Shown: in pieces, positions 25,696 through 33,755 of the stretch
Layout of the letters: every line of letters starts with the position of its first letter
Numbering within the stretch: the first letter of the stretch is position 1
Program-made: the position numbers and the translations under genes
Source: Kitasatospora kifunensis
Lineage (GTDB): Bacteria > Actinomycetota > Actinomycetes > Streptomycetales > Streptomycetaceae
Length of the DNA: 64,000 nt
Reading direction: 5' to 3'
Assembly (NCBI RefSeq): GCF_014203855.1
Contig: NZ_JACHJV010000001.1
Coordinates: 3,844,001 to 3,908,000 of the forward strand
Notes under the pieces: model-generated
The model's database searches: none
What the model saw: the letters and a program-made list of their open reading frames with translations, nothing else
What the model was told of the DNA's origin: nothing

Positions 25696-27033
25696 TCACC
25701 GGGCGGACGCCCACTTGGCCACCGCCCACTTGACGGCCGCCCACCTGACGGCCGCCTGCCGGGCGAGCCTGCGGCGCTGGCGGCGGCTGAGCTCGCCCGG
25801 GCGCCGGCCGCCGACCAACCGGGCGGTGACGAAGAGCACCAGCACCAGCGCCATCAGGGTGAGTCCGGCGGCGAAGCCGCGCGCCACCATGTCCGGGTAG
25901 GGCTGGCGGACGTAGTTCCAGATGTACAGCGGCAGGCTCATCTGGTGGCCGACGAACGGGTTGCCGTTGAACCCCGAGGCGACCCCCGCGGTGAGCAGCA
26001 CCGGCGAGGTCTCGCCCACGCCGCGCGCCATGCCGAGGATCACGGCGGTGGCCAGGCCCGGACGGGCGGTCGGCAGCACCACGTTCCACACGGTGCGCCA
26101 CTGGCTGCCGCCCAGCGCGTAGGAGGCCTCCCGCAGCGTGCCGGGGACCAGCCGGATCACCACCTCGGCGGCCCGGGTGACGATCGGCATCATCATCACG
26201 GCCAGCGCGATCGAGGCGGCGAAGCCGCTGGCCTGCAGGCCGAAGGTGAGGATCACCACGCCGAGCACGAACAGGCCCGCGACGATGGACGGCAGCGCCG
26301 TCATCGCCTCGACCAGGGTGCGCACCGGCCGGGCCGAGCGACCGCCGATCTCGGACATGAAGACGGCCGCCGCGATCCCCAGCGGCACCGCGAAGAGCGT
26401 GGCCAGGCCCAGCTGTTCGAGCGAGCCGACCACCGCGTGCAGTGCACCGCCCGAGGTGATCCCCGAGACGGCGGAGGTCCGGTTCATGGTCTGGGTGAAG
26501 AAGTTGCCGTGCTCGGCCGCGGGCAGGCCGCGCACGGTCAGGAAGCCGAGCTGTTCGATGATCAGAAAGGCCAGCAGCAGCCCGGCGCTCCAGGCGACCA
26601 GGGTGACCAGCCGCTCGCGGACTATCAACCTGGGCCACTGCAGCACGCCGAGCGCGTAGCTGAAGCCCAGGAAGAGCAGGTACCAGATGATCAGGAAGCC
26701 CTGCGCCCCGGTGAACGGCAGCACGCGCTCGTAGAGCAGCCAGTCGAGCGCGAGCGAGCCGGCCAGGGCGGCGAACAGGGTGCCGACCTCGGCGCGAGTG
26801 ACCCCACCGAGCTTGCGGCGGCGCTCGGGCGCCGGGGGCGCGGCGCCCGGCACCGGTGCCGGGGCCTGGGCCTGGGCCGAGGTCCCGGTGAGCTGGACGG
26901 TGGTCACGGAGGTGTCCCTTTCGGTACTGGGGATCTGGGGTCCGGGGCTCTGAGGTCCGGGGCTCTGCGGTCCGGGGCTCTGCGGTCCAGGGCTCTGCGG
27001 TCCTTCGGTCTGTGGTCCGGCCGTCTGCGTCAT
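25696..27033 (-). CDS. pstA: Phosphate-type ABC permease PstA-like, with extended N-terminus
   Basis: A 445-residue permease; typical PstA is nearer 280-300. The first 36 residues hold four PQSPG units from a 15-bp tandem repeat (about 26938-27003), followed by an Ala/Pro linker. Two additional N-terminal helices precede the usual six. The binding-protein-dependent core shows GVGETSPVLLTAGVASGFN near residue 360. It follows the PstC gene by five bases. A shorter start at the GTG of VTTVQLTG is possible and would remove the repeat. Confidence 0.82.
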   Translation of the reverse strand: MTQTAGPQTEGPQSPGPQSPGPQSPGPQSPGPQIPSTERDTSVTTVQLTGTSAQAQAPAPVPGAAPPAPERRRKLGGVTRAEVGTLFAALAGSLALDWLLYERVLPFTGAQGFLIIWYLLFLGFSYALGVLQWPRLIVRERLVTLVAWSAGLLLAFLIIEQLGFLTVRGLPAAEHGNFFTQTMNRTSAVSGITSGGALHAVVGSLEQLGLATLFAVPLGIAAAVFMSEIGGRSARPVRTLVEAMTALPSIVAGLFVLGVVILTFGLQASGFAASIALAVMMMPIVTRAAEVVIRLVPGTLREASYALGGSQWRTVWNVVLPTARPGLATAVILGMARGVGETSPVLLTAGVASGFNGNPFVGHQMSLPLYIWNYVRQPYPDMVARGFAAGLTLMALVLVLFVTARLVGGRRPGELSRRQRRRLARQAAVRWAAVKWAVAKWASAR

Positions 27034-27038
27034 CGCGA

Positions 27039-28067
27039 TCAGTCCGCCGTCGCGGCGCCGGAGCGGGAACGGGCGACCACGATGCCCGCCAGCACGTTGA
27101 CCACCAGGGTGAGCGCGAAGAGCACCAGGCCGGCCGCCATCAGCGCGGAGAGCGAGAGGCCGTCGGACTCGCTGAAGCGCAGCGCGATCAGCGCCGAGAT
27201 CGAGTTGGCCCCCGCCTCCAGCACGTGGCCGGTGAACTTGAAGGCCGGGGAGATGATCAGGGCGACCGCGATGGTCTCCCCCATCGCCCGCCCGAAGCCC
27301 AGCATCACCGCGCCGATCACCCCGCCGCGGCCGAACGGCAGCACCACCGAGCGGACCATCCCCCAGCGGGTACTGCCCAGCGCGTACGCGCCCTCCCGCT
27401 CGCCCTGCGGCGCCTGGGCGAAGACCTCACGGCTGAGCGAGGTGATGATCGGGATGATCATCAGCGCCACCACCAGGCCGGCGATGAAGGTGGAGGAGGT
27501 GTAGGAGGTGCCGATGTCGCCGGTGCGCACCTTGAGGAAGGGCACCACGTTGCCCAGGTGCCGCGCCATCCAGCGGACCACTCCCAGGATCCGCGGCTGC
27601 AGGAAGAAGAATCCCCACAGGCCGTAGATGATGCTCGGCACGGCCGCCATCAGGTCGACCATGGTGATCAGCGTGCGACGCAGCCGCACCGGCGCGTACT
27701 CGGAGATGAAGAGCGCCGCGGTCAGCGAGACCGGCACCGCGAAGACCAGCGCCACCAGGGCGATCAGCACGCCGTCCGGCAGCACGGCCGCGATGCCGAA
27801 GACGTGCGCGGCCGGGCTCCACTTCTCGGTGGTCAGGAAGGACCAGCCGGTGGCCCGGAACGCATCGGTCCCGCGGATCAGCAGGAAGGCGGCGATCAGC
27901 CCCATGATGGCGAAGACCGAGTAGCCGGCCAGCCGCAGCACGATCCGGAAGACCAGGTCACCACGGGTGGCGGGGGCGGTGATGGCGCGCGGGCGGTCGA
28001 GCTCGGGGGAGTCGGTCGCCGACCCCGGCGGGGGCGGCGGGGGTGCGAAGGACGGTGCGGAAGTCAT
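27039..28067 (-). CDS. pstC: Phosphate-type ABC permease PstC-like
   Basis: A 342-residue inner-membrane permease with six helices. The PstC features are SIIYGLWGFFFLQP near residue 155, IPIITSLSREVFAQAPQGEREGAYALGSTRW near 210-240 (read in parts) and GFGRAMGETIAVALI near 260. A Pro-rich cytoplasmic N-terminus precedes the first helix. It partners the PstA-like protein. GGAGAG lies about 12 bases before the ATG. Confidence 0.88.
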   Translation of the reverse strand: MTSAPSFAPPPPPPGSATDSPELDRPRAITAPATRGDLVFRIVLRLAGYSVFAIMGLIAAFLLIRGTDAFRATGWSFLTTEKWSPAAHVFGIAAVLPDGVLIALVALVFAVPVSLTAALFISEYAPVRLRRTLITMVDLMAAVPSIIYGLWGFFFLQPRILGVVRWMARHLGNVVPFLKVRTGDIGTSYTSSTFIAGLVVALMIIPIITSLSREVFAQAPQGEREGAYALGSTRWGMVRSVVLPFGRGGVIGAVMLGFGRAMGETIAVALIISPAFKFTGHVLEAGANSISALIALRFSESDGLSLSALMAAGLVLFALTLVVNVLAGIVVARSRSGAATAD

Positions 28068-28193
28068 GGTGAGTCTGCTCTCCGGCTCCGAAGGGATGGG
28101 CGCCCCCGGCCGCGAGCCGGAGGAGGGTCGGTCTTCGGGCCGGTCGGCCGACTCCCCTCTTGTATGGGAGTCGGCCGACCGGCTGACGCTGAC

Positions 28194-30959
28194 TCAGGCC
28201 ATCGGCCCACCGCGGCCGATGAAGCGCCGCAGCCGTGCGACTGCCTCGGCACCGGTCGAGGTGCCGCCGAGGACCAGCGCCGCCGGGCCGCCGACCAGCA
28301 GCACCGCGCCGACGATCAGCACCACGGGGAGCAGCACCCGGGCCACCCCGGCCCGGTCGGCCGCCGGGATGCCGGCCGCGACCGGGGCGGTGGCGGGTCC
28401 CGTGGTGCTCGGGCTGGGAGTGGGCGATGCCGAGGCGGCCGGGGAACCGCTGGGCTTGGGGCTGTCGCCGGGCGGGTTCGCTCCCGAGCCGGTGCCAGCA
28501 CCGGTGCCGCCGTCGCCGCCCGTGCCGGAGCCACCGGAGCCGGAGCCCGAACCACCCGAGCCCGAGTCCTTGAGGCCGCTGCCACCATCGGAGTTGGTGC
28601 CGCCGGAGGTGCCGGAGCCGGTGCCGCCGCCGGGGTTGTCCGTACCGCTCGGGGCGTTCGGCTGGTCGGCGGACACCGGTGCGGGCGGCGGACCCTGGTT
28701 CCCGACCGGTGCCGTGGCGTTCGGGCTGCCCGCAGTGGTCGGGGTGTTGGTCGGCGGGGTAGTGGGCGGTGGGGTGGCCGGAGGCGTGGTCGGCGCCACC
28801 TGGTTGCCCGGCAGCGTGCTGTCCTGAGCGGCGACGTGCTGGACGGCCTCCTGCGCGAACTCCTCCTGACTCTGCGTCAGATCCGTGTAGCCGGGGCCGA
28901 GTTTGCCCGGGTCGCGGCCGTAGAGCTGGCCGCCACCGAAGTCCGTCACCTGCTGGAGGAACTGGGAGACCGCCGTCGCCTTGGCGGCACTCAGGCCCGC
29001 GGTGGGTGCCATCGCGTACTGGACCATGGTGAGCGGGTAGGCGTTCGAGTCCTTCGTGTAGGCCGTACCCGGGACGCCGTAGGGCAGTTGCTGGGTGTAG
29101 GTCTTCAGGTCGACCGGCATGTCGTTGACGGCGGCCTGCATCGAGCCGATCGACGGGGTGACGAAGGAGCCCTGTGCGTTGAGGAGTTGGGCCTCGGGAA
29201 GGCTGTCGGCCTCGGCGTCGGCACTGTCGATGATGCCGATCAGCTCACGCTGGCCGCGCTTCATCGAGTCGCACTTGGCGTGTTGGTTGCCCTGGCTCAC
29301 GTTCCAGTCCGAGCAGGTCGGCTTGAAGGTCAGCACGTCACGGACCGCATCGGTGAGCCCGCTGATCACCGGACTCCACTCGTACTGCTTCTGCTTGTTC
29401 GGCTCGCCGTCGCTCAGCACACCGCCGGTTCCGGTCGAGTCCTGCGGGATGAGCAGGTCGACGGGGTAGCCGGAGAACGCCGGACGCTCGTAGTAGGGGT
29501 CGACGTGCATGCCCCACTCGTCGGGCTGGCCCTGGAGGAAGGCCGCTGCCGCCGGATCACCGGCGATCCACGCGGTGAGCTGGTGGATCAGGTCGGTGGA
29601 GTTGCCGACCACGATCGGCAGACTGGTCGCCATGTTGGGGACGCACTTGGGCCACTGTGCGGGTGCGATCAGGCTCGGCGGGTTCAGTGCGAGGAACTCG
29701 GGGTCCTCGAAGATGCACGACGGATTTCCCGCCACCGAGGCGGGAGTGGGCGACCCCTGGACCAACTGCGTGTACGACTGGGTCAGTTCCTTCGCCAGCA
29801 GCCTCGGGTTGAGCCGCATCTGCGGGATCTGCCGGCCGGTGACCGGGTCATCCACGGTGAACACCACGGAGATCGCGCTGTTCGCGAGCGGGGTGTAGAC
29901 GTAGGGACGCGGTGCGTCGCCGGTGTCCGGCCTGGAGGTCAGGGCCACCTCCGCCCCGCCACCGCCGAGAAAGGCCTGGCGGGCCTGCGGTTCGCCCTGC
30001 GCCGTGTAACCGACGTTGAGCGGGCTGCTCGCCAGGCAGGCACCGGCACGCCACTGCTGCAGCGCGCGCTCGGCCATGGGCAGACCGGCCGTGGCGAAGT
30101 CCGAAGTCGCCGCCTTGCAGCTGCTGGCGGTCGGTGCGAAGCTCAGCGGCACCACGGTGCGCGCGCTCCACGCGCAGCCCTCGCCGGTCTCGTTCCTGGT
30201 GACGTAGTTCGGAGTGGTCAGGGTCGAGTCGGTGGCCAGGTCCAGGCCGCTGACGGTGTCGTAGGTGTGCACGTCGCAGTGGAGCGCGCCGGTCTTGTCG
30301 TGCGCCAGGAAGGCGGTCAGGCCTCGGCTGTCCCCGCCGTACTCCGGCTCCACCACGATCGAACACGGGTGGGTGGCATCGCAGCCGAGCGTCGGGCTCT
30401 GGTCCGCCGTCCAGGTCTCGATGTCCGCCGAACCCGAGCCGTCCGCCCCGGTCACCGTGATGACCATGTTCGTGGGGAGGTCAGGGGTGATCGTCCCGGC
30501 GGGCCGCTGCGGCTGCTGGAAGCCCTTGGCGGGGTCTCCGCCGTAGAGGGTCGAGCCGTAGCAGTCGGTGATCTGCGGATTGCTTCCCCGGCACTCGTAG
30601 ACCCGCACCGGGTAGCGGACGGTGCTGCTCCCCGCCACCACGTTGGTGGCCGGCGTCCCGCCGGACACGTTCACCGTGGGGGTGAAGCCCTTCCACGACA
30701 CATGGACGACCTGGTCGGTCAGGTTGTCGACCGGCGTGACCGTGACACTGCCGTTCGGCCCGTAGGTGCCCTTGGCCGGCTGCCAGACCGGTGGCCCCTG
30801 CACGGTCTTCGACCCCGAGTCCGCGTGCGCTTGCTGGACGGTGCCCAGGCTCAGCGGCAGCGTCGCGAGCAGGGCGACTACGGCCCAGGCCACGGTGGCG
30901 GACAACCACGCTCTGGACCACCACCCGAGCCCTCTCGGGCTTCGGTCTCGGACTCTCAT
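28194..30959 (-). CDS. Giant membrane-anchored binding-protein-like surface protein
   Basis: A 921-residue protein with a signal peptide ending near residue 46 (QQAHADS), a large extracellular region to about 715 and a Ser/Gly/Pro/Thr stalk to about 870. A membrane helix (VLLPVVLIVGAVLLVGG) and a short basic tail close it. The middle carries binding-protein-like stretches such as LNPRLLAKELTQSY, AITMVQYAM-like PLTMVQYAMAPTAG and FLQQVTDFGGGQLYGRDPG, plus paired cysteines. Its ligand is unknown. GGAGGTATC precedes ATG 30959. It lies directly upstream of PstC and shares stalk and anchor design with the protein at 23636. Confidence 0.78.
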   Translation of the reverse strand: MRVRDRSPRGLGWWSRAWLSATVAWAVVALLATLPLSLGTVQQAHADSGSKTVQGPPVWQPAKGTYGPNGSVTVTPVDNLTDQVVHVSWKGFTPTVNVSGGTPATNVVAGSSTVRYPVRVYECRGSNPQITDCYGSTLYGGDPAKGFQQPQRPAGTITPDLPTNMVITVTGADGSGSADIETWTADQSPTLGCDATHPCSIVVEPEYGGDSRGLTAFLAHDKTGALHCDVHTYDTVSGLDLATDSTLTTPNYVTRNETGEGCAWSARTVVPLSFAPTASSCKAATSDFATAGLPMAERALQQWRAGACLASSPLNVGYTAQGEPQARQAFLGGGGAEVALTSRPDTGDAPRPYVYTPLANSAISVVFTVDDPVTGRQIPQMRLNPRLLAKELTQSYTQLVQGSPTPASVAGNPSCIFEDPEFLALNPPSLIAPAQWPKCVPNMATSLPIVVGNSTDLIHQLTAWIAGDPAAAAFLQGQPDEWGMHVDPYYERPAFSGYPVDLLIPQDSTGTGGVLSDGEPNKQKQYEWSPVISGLTDAVRDVLTFKPTCSDWNVSQGNQHAKCDSMKRGQRELIGIIDSADAEADSLPEAQLLNAQGSFVTPSIGSMQAAVNDMPVDLKTYTQQLPYGVPGTAYTKDSNAYPLTMVQYAMAPTAGLSAAKATAVSQFLQQVTDFGGGQLYGRDPGKLGPGYTDLTQSQEEFAQEAVQHVAAQDSTLPGNQVAPTTPPATPPPTTPPTNTPTTAGSPNATAPVGNQGPPPAPVSADQPNAPSGTDNPGGGTGSGTSGGTNSDGGSGLKDSGSGGSGSGSGGSGTGGDGGTGAGTGSGANPPGDSPKPSGSPAASASPTPSPSTTGPATAPVAAGIPAADRAGVARVLLPVVLIVGAVLLVGGPAALVLGGTSTGAEAVARLRRFIGRGGPMA

Positions 30960-31034
30960 GAGGGATACCTCCGGCAGTGCACGGTGCGGACGTGCGGTGA
31001 GTACGGGGCGTGCGATGGGCACGGGCATGCGAAA

Positions 31035-31058
31035 GGACCCACGGAATCCCGTGAGTCC
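31035..31058 (-). terminator. Hairpin upstream of the giant surface-protein gene
   Basis: A 10-bp stem with one mismatch or G-T pair (31035-31044 with 31049-31058) and a four-base loop. On the minus strand it is followed by ttt. It may partly terminate transcripts from the small secreted-protein gene. Confidence 0.4.
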
Positions 31059-31143
31059 ATTCGCCCATGGGCATATGACGCTTGATGGCGAGTCAGATGT
31101 ACGAGACCCCAACCGGGCCCCGATGGAAGGGGTGTTCGCCGCG

Positions 31144-31176
31144 CCGAGGGGCCCGCGCGACGCGTGCGCCCCTCGG
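31144..31176 (-). terminator. Hairpin after the small secreted-protein gene
   Basis: A perfect 9-bp stem (31144-31152 with 31168-31176), ccgaggggc with its complement, lying about 34 bases past the stop of the gene at 31210. No T run follows, so it may protect an mRNA end rather than terminate. Confidence 0.45.
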
Positions 31177-31209
31177 GCCAGCCGTGCCTGCCGTGCTGGC
31201 GAGGGGAGA

Positions 31210-31806
31210 TCAGCTGCCCGCGGTGAAGGTCAGCACGCCGGTCCCGGCGTGCTGACGGGCCGTGAAGAAGGTGGTGCCGAGGTTGGTGTCCGCGTAGCTC
31301 GCGCCCTGGGCGTCGATCTCCAGGTCGCTGGACTGCAGGGTCTGGGTGGTGCCCTTCGCCGTGATGACCGGGCGGGCCGGGTCGAAGAGCTTGACCGCGG
31401 TGCTCTGGCCCAGCGGGACACCGGTGAACGACCACTGGTCGGCGTTGAAGGCCAGGTTGTTGAAGATGACGGTGTGGCCGTTGGTGACGTTCACCAGCAG
31501 CAGCCCGCCGCCGAGCTGGACGTTGCCGTAGAACCCGTTGAGGTTCACCGCGCCACCGGTCACCGGGAAGGTCGCGGAGAAGCCGGTGCTGGTGCTGAAG
31601 CCAGGGGTCGCGTTCGGCAGCGCGATGGCGATGACGCCGTTCGAGGCGGCGTTCTGCAGGAAGGTGTTGTCCTCCTGAACCACCAGGTTGCCGGACGGGG
31701 CGGTGGTGGTCGTGCCGGCGGCCAGGGCGCTGCCGCTCAGGCCGGTGACGGCAAGGGCGGCGGTCAGGACGGTGGCGGCGGCGATTCTGACACTGGTGCG
31801 ACGCAT
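31210..31806 (-). CDS. Small secreted protein of unknown function
   Basis: A 198-residue protein with a clear Sec signal peptide (MRRTSVRIAAATVLTAALAV, cleavage after ALA near residue 30). The mature part is rich in Gly, Asn, Thr and Phe, looks all-beta, and has no cysteine. I do not recognise the family. GAAGGAGATCACC precedes the ATG. It sits between two PstS-like genes in the same orientation, so it probably belongs to the surface complex. Confidence 0.75.
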   Translation of the reverse strand: MRRTSVRIAAATVLTAALAVTGLSGSALAAGTTTTAPSGNLVVQEDNTFLQNAASNGVIAIALPNATPGFSTSTGFSATFPVTGGAVNLNGFYGNVQLGGGLLLVNVTNGHTVIFNNLAFNADQWSFTGVPLGQSTAVKLFDPARPVITAKGTTQTLQSSDLEIDAQGASYADTNLGTTFFTARQHAGTGVLTFTAGS

Positions 31807-31844
31807 GGTGATCTCCTTCGTGCACGGCGTTGGGCGGGGAGCGG

Positions 31845-31879
31845 CCCGGCGGCCAGGGGAGGATCCCCTGGCCGCCGGG
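31845..31879. terminator. Perfect 16-bp hairpin between two surface-protein genes
   Basis: 31845-31860 pairs exactly with 31864-31879 around a three-base loop. It lies between the stop of the PstS-like gene (31959) and the start of the next gene. With no T run it may act as a partial terminator or mRNA stabiliser that lets the first gene be expressed more than the rest. Confidence 0.6.
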
Positions 31880-31958
31880 TGTGCTGCGAGTGTGCTGCGG
31901 GTTGGCGCTGGCTGGTTCTAGTTGGTGCGGGTTCTGCCCACCACGTGGGCGAGTTGGC

Positions 31959-33017
31959 TCAGGAGTGGGTCACGGCGCCGCAGGCGAAGGCGGGCAGCAC
32001 CTGGAAGCCGTAGCTGGCGATGTCGGCCTGGGCGGTGGCGTTGTTGCAGATCCAGCCGCTGGTGCCGAAGATGTTCTGCAGCGCGGTGGAGAGGGTGCCG
32101 GTGCCGTTGAGCTCCGAGTCACGCAGCACGTTGTAGACGGTGCGGCCGTAGTTGGTGGCGGTGAAGGCCGGGTTCAGCGTGTTGTTGGCGACCGGGTTGA
32201 TGCCGTCGACGTTGCGCAGGGTCAGGTTGCCGGGGGCGTCGGTCGTGGTGGTGTGGCCACCGACGGTCTGGCCGATGTAGTGCGCGGCGGAGTACGGGAA
32301 GACGGCGTTGACGTCGGTGAAGGCGGCGTCGGTGCCCTCGTTCTCCTCCGGCGTGGTGGACTGGATGCAGGAGCCGGGGGTGATGGCCGTGCCGCCACCG
32401 ATGGCCTGCAGGAAGAACGCCCGGGTGCCGGAGTTGACCTGGGGGAGGTAGGCGTCGATCGTGGCGTTCGGGCCGGTGTAGCCGGGAACGTCGGTGATCT
32501 GGTTCCAGTTGGTGATCGAGCAGGTGTAGATGCCGTTCAGGTCGGCGGTGCTCAGGTTGGCCGGCGCGTTGCCGGACTTGTTGCCCGCCCAGGCGACGCC
32601 GTCACGGGCGAAGGCCACGAAGTCGTCCGTGCTCGGGTCGGTGGTGGCCGGGCCACGGGAGGCGCGGGCGAAGTTCACCGTGGAGCTGGTGTTGTTGTTC
32701 AGCGCGGTGATACCGGCGCCGGAGCCGTTCGGGCGGGGGATCGAGGTGGCACCGGTCTTGGTGGTGATGTTGCCGGCCGGGGTGGCGTCCCAGCTGTACA
32801 GGCGCGGCGAGGTGGTGTCACCGGCAGCGGTCAGCGAGGCGTTGTAGTCGGTCGAGAACTGGCCAAGCACGGCCTGGATGGTGTCCGAGCCCACGCCCAC
32901 GATGTCCTGGGCGGCCGGGGTGACGGTCGGGTCGGCGCTGGCCTGGCCGGCGGCGACGGTGGCCAGCGAGGTGGCGATCGCGGCGGCGGCGAACAGCTTG
33001 GCGGCAGTGTGACGCAT
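31959..33017 (-). CDS. Secreted PstS-like substrate-binding protein
   Basis: A 352-residue exported protein. The signal peptide MRHTAAKLFAAAAIATSLAT ends near residue 28 (ASADP). The mature part has the phosphate-binding-protein pattern: DIVGVGSDTIQAVLGQF at its start, then INFARASR-like VNFARASRGP, the loop LNGIYTCSITNWNQI, and NSGTRAFFLQAIGGG. There is no stalk or anchor, and no lipobox cysteine, so it is released. GGAGGAAAG precedes ATG 33017. It is the first gene of the locus and follows a structured leader. Confidence 0.85.
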   Translation of the reverse strand: MRHTAAKLFAAAAIATSLATVAAGQASADPTVTPAAQDIVGVGSDTIQAVLGQFSTDYNASLTAAGDTTSPRLYSWDATPAGNITTKTGATSIPRPNGSGAGITALNNNTSSTVNFARASRGPATTDPSTDDFVAFARDGVAWAGNKSGNAPANLSTADLNGIYTCSITNWNQITDVPGYTGPNATIDAYLPQVNSGTRAFFLQAIGGGTAITPGSCIQSTTPEENEGTDAAFTDVNAVFPYSAAHYIGQTVGGHTTTTDAPGNLTLRNVDGINPVANNTLNPAFTATNYGRTVYNVLRDSELNGTGTLSTALQNIFGTSGWICNNATAQADIASYGFQVLPAFACGAVTHS

Positions 33018-33323
33018 GGTGCTTTCCTCCGGTGGGAGAGGCAGGCAAGACAAGTCCGGATTCGGGGTCGAACCCGGTTGCCAGGGGCCGCAGTTCCGTC
33101 AGCCCCTCTCGGCGGGACCGATCCTGTCCAGTTGGCGGCGGCGCCGGAAGCGTCTTCCTGGGTGTCCCAAGTCCCGATGAACTTCTGGGTTTTGTCGACT
33201 TGGAGGTTTACTCGCAGGCCTGCCGCAATGGTTCGCCCACGGTTGCTCGGGGTCGGCCAGGGCTCGCGCGATCTGACGTTCTTCTCGCGGTGGCGATTCG
33301 GGTCGTAACTGGCAACCTCACGG
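33018..33323. other. Promoter region of the PstS-like locus
   Basis: These 306 bases lie between the DUF1508-like gene and the first PstS-like gene. They hold the structured leader above and should contain the locus promoter around 33130-33250 on the minus strand. One agttcatcggg resembles a single PhoP-type unit, but I do not see the tandem array expected of a Pho box. Confidence 0.5.
33056..33126 (-). promoter_or_regulatory. Structured 5' leader, SAM-I-clan-like
   Basis: On the minus strand an outer helix GGATCGG/CCGAATCC (33118-33124 with 33058-33065) encloses GAG, a stem AGGGGC/GCCCCT (33102-33107 with 33083-33088) and, directly after it, GGCAACC (33076-33082). GAG-stem-GGCAACC inside a closing helix is the core arrangement of SAM-I/SAM-IV riboswitches. 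The full set of helices is not evident and the downstream gene is a binding protein, so this is tentative. Confidence 0.3.
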
Positions 33324-33755
33324 TCACCAGGGCCACCGGCCCTCGCGGCCGGTCGTACGCAACTCCCACTCCAGCGCGTTCAGTCCACTGCGGAAGCTCT
33401 CCACACCCTGGCGGCACTGGTCCCGCCGCAGATAGCCACGGGCGCTGCGCGCGATCGGCTCCTCGGCGGCCTGGTCAGGGCGGGTGGTGCGCGGCGGCAG
33501 GTAGGCCGACCAGCACCAGGCGCGCGAACGGTCCTGCACGAAGGCGTACCGCAGCGAGGCCCGCTCGATCAGCAACTCGCGCAGCGCGGAGACGAGTTCG
33601 CTCTCCGATCGGTAAAGGCGGGCGGACATGGCGAGTTGGCGTCCGTTGCCCGCGGCGAGCGACCAGCCGACCAGACGACCCGCGCCCTGCACGGCGAGCA
33701 GGCGCGGACCACGGCCGACGGGACGTCGCGGCGCCGGTCCGGGCACCTCAGACAT
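33324..33755 (-). CDS. DUF1508-like small protein, second of an overlapping pair
   Basis: A 143-residue soluble protein. Its middle (GWSLAAGNGRQLAMSARLYR, then ELVSALRELLIERASLRY) resembles a YegP/DUF1508 unit and aligns with the matching part of the gene just upstream. ATG 33755 overlaps the preceding stop by eight bases (ATGTCTGA), so the two are coupled. Short YegP-type domains are of unknown function. Three Cys/Trp-rich segments follow (SRAWCWSAY). Confidence 0.65.
   Translation of the reverse strand: MSEVPGPAPRRPVGRGPRLLAVQGAGRLVGWSLAAGNGRQLAMSARLYRSESELVSALRELLIERASLRYAFVQDRSRAWCWSAYLPPRTTRPDQAAEEPIARSARGYLRRDQCRQGVESFRSGLNALEWELRTTGREGRWPW

Noticed and set aside
26930..27010. Possible CRISPR-like repeat array
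   Set aside because: The 15-bp units are directly adjacent without spacers, and they are in frame as PQSPG codons of the permease gene.
27012..31085. A very long plus-strand open frame opposite pstC and the giant surface protein
   Set aside because: The product is a Gly/Arg/Asp/His-rich string with no domain logic, and the minus strand encodes recognised permease and binding proteins. It is the usual antisense openness of GC-rich DNA.
33050..33085. tRNA-like T-arm (gggttcgacccc on the minus strand)
   Set aside because: No acceptor, D or anticodon arms can be built around it. It is better explained as part of the structured leader.
33130..33250. Pho box (PhoP binding site) before the PstS-like gene
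   Set aside because: Only one 11-base unit (agttcatcggg) is visible; the tandem direct repeats required of a Pho box are not.
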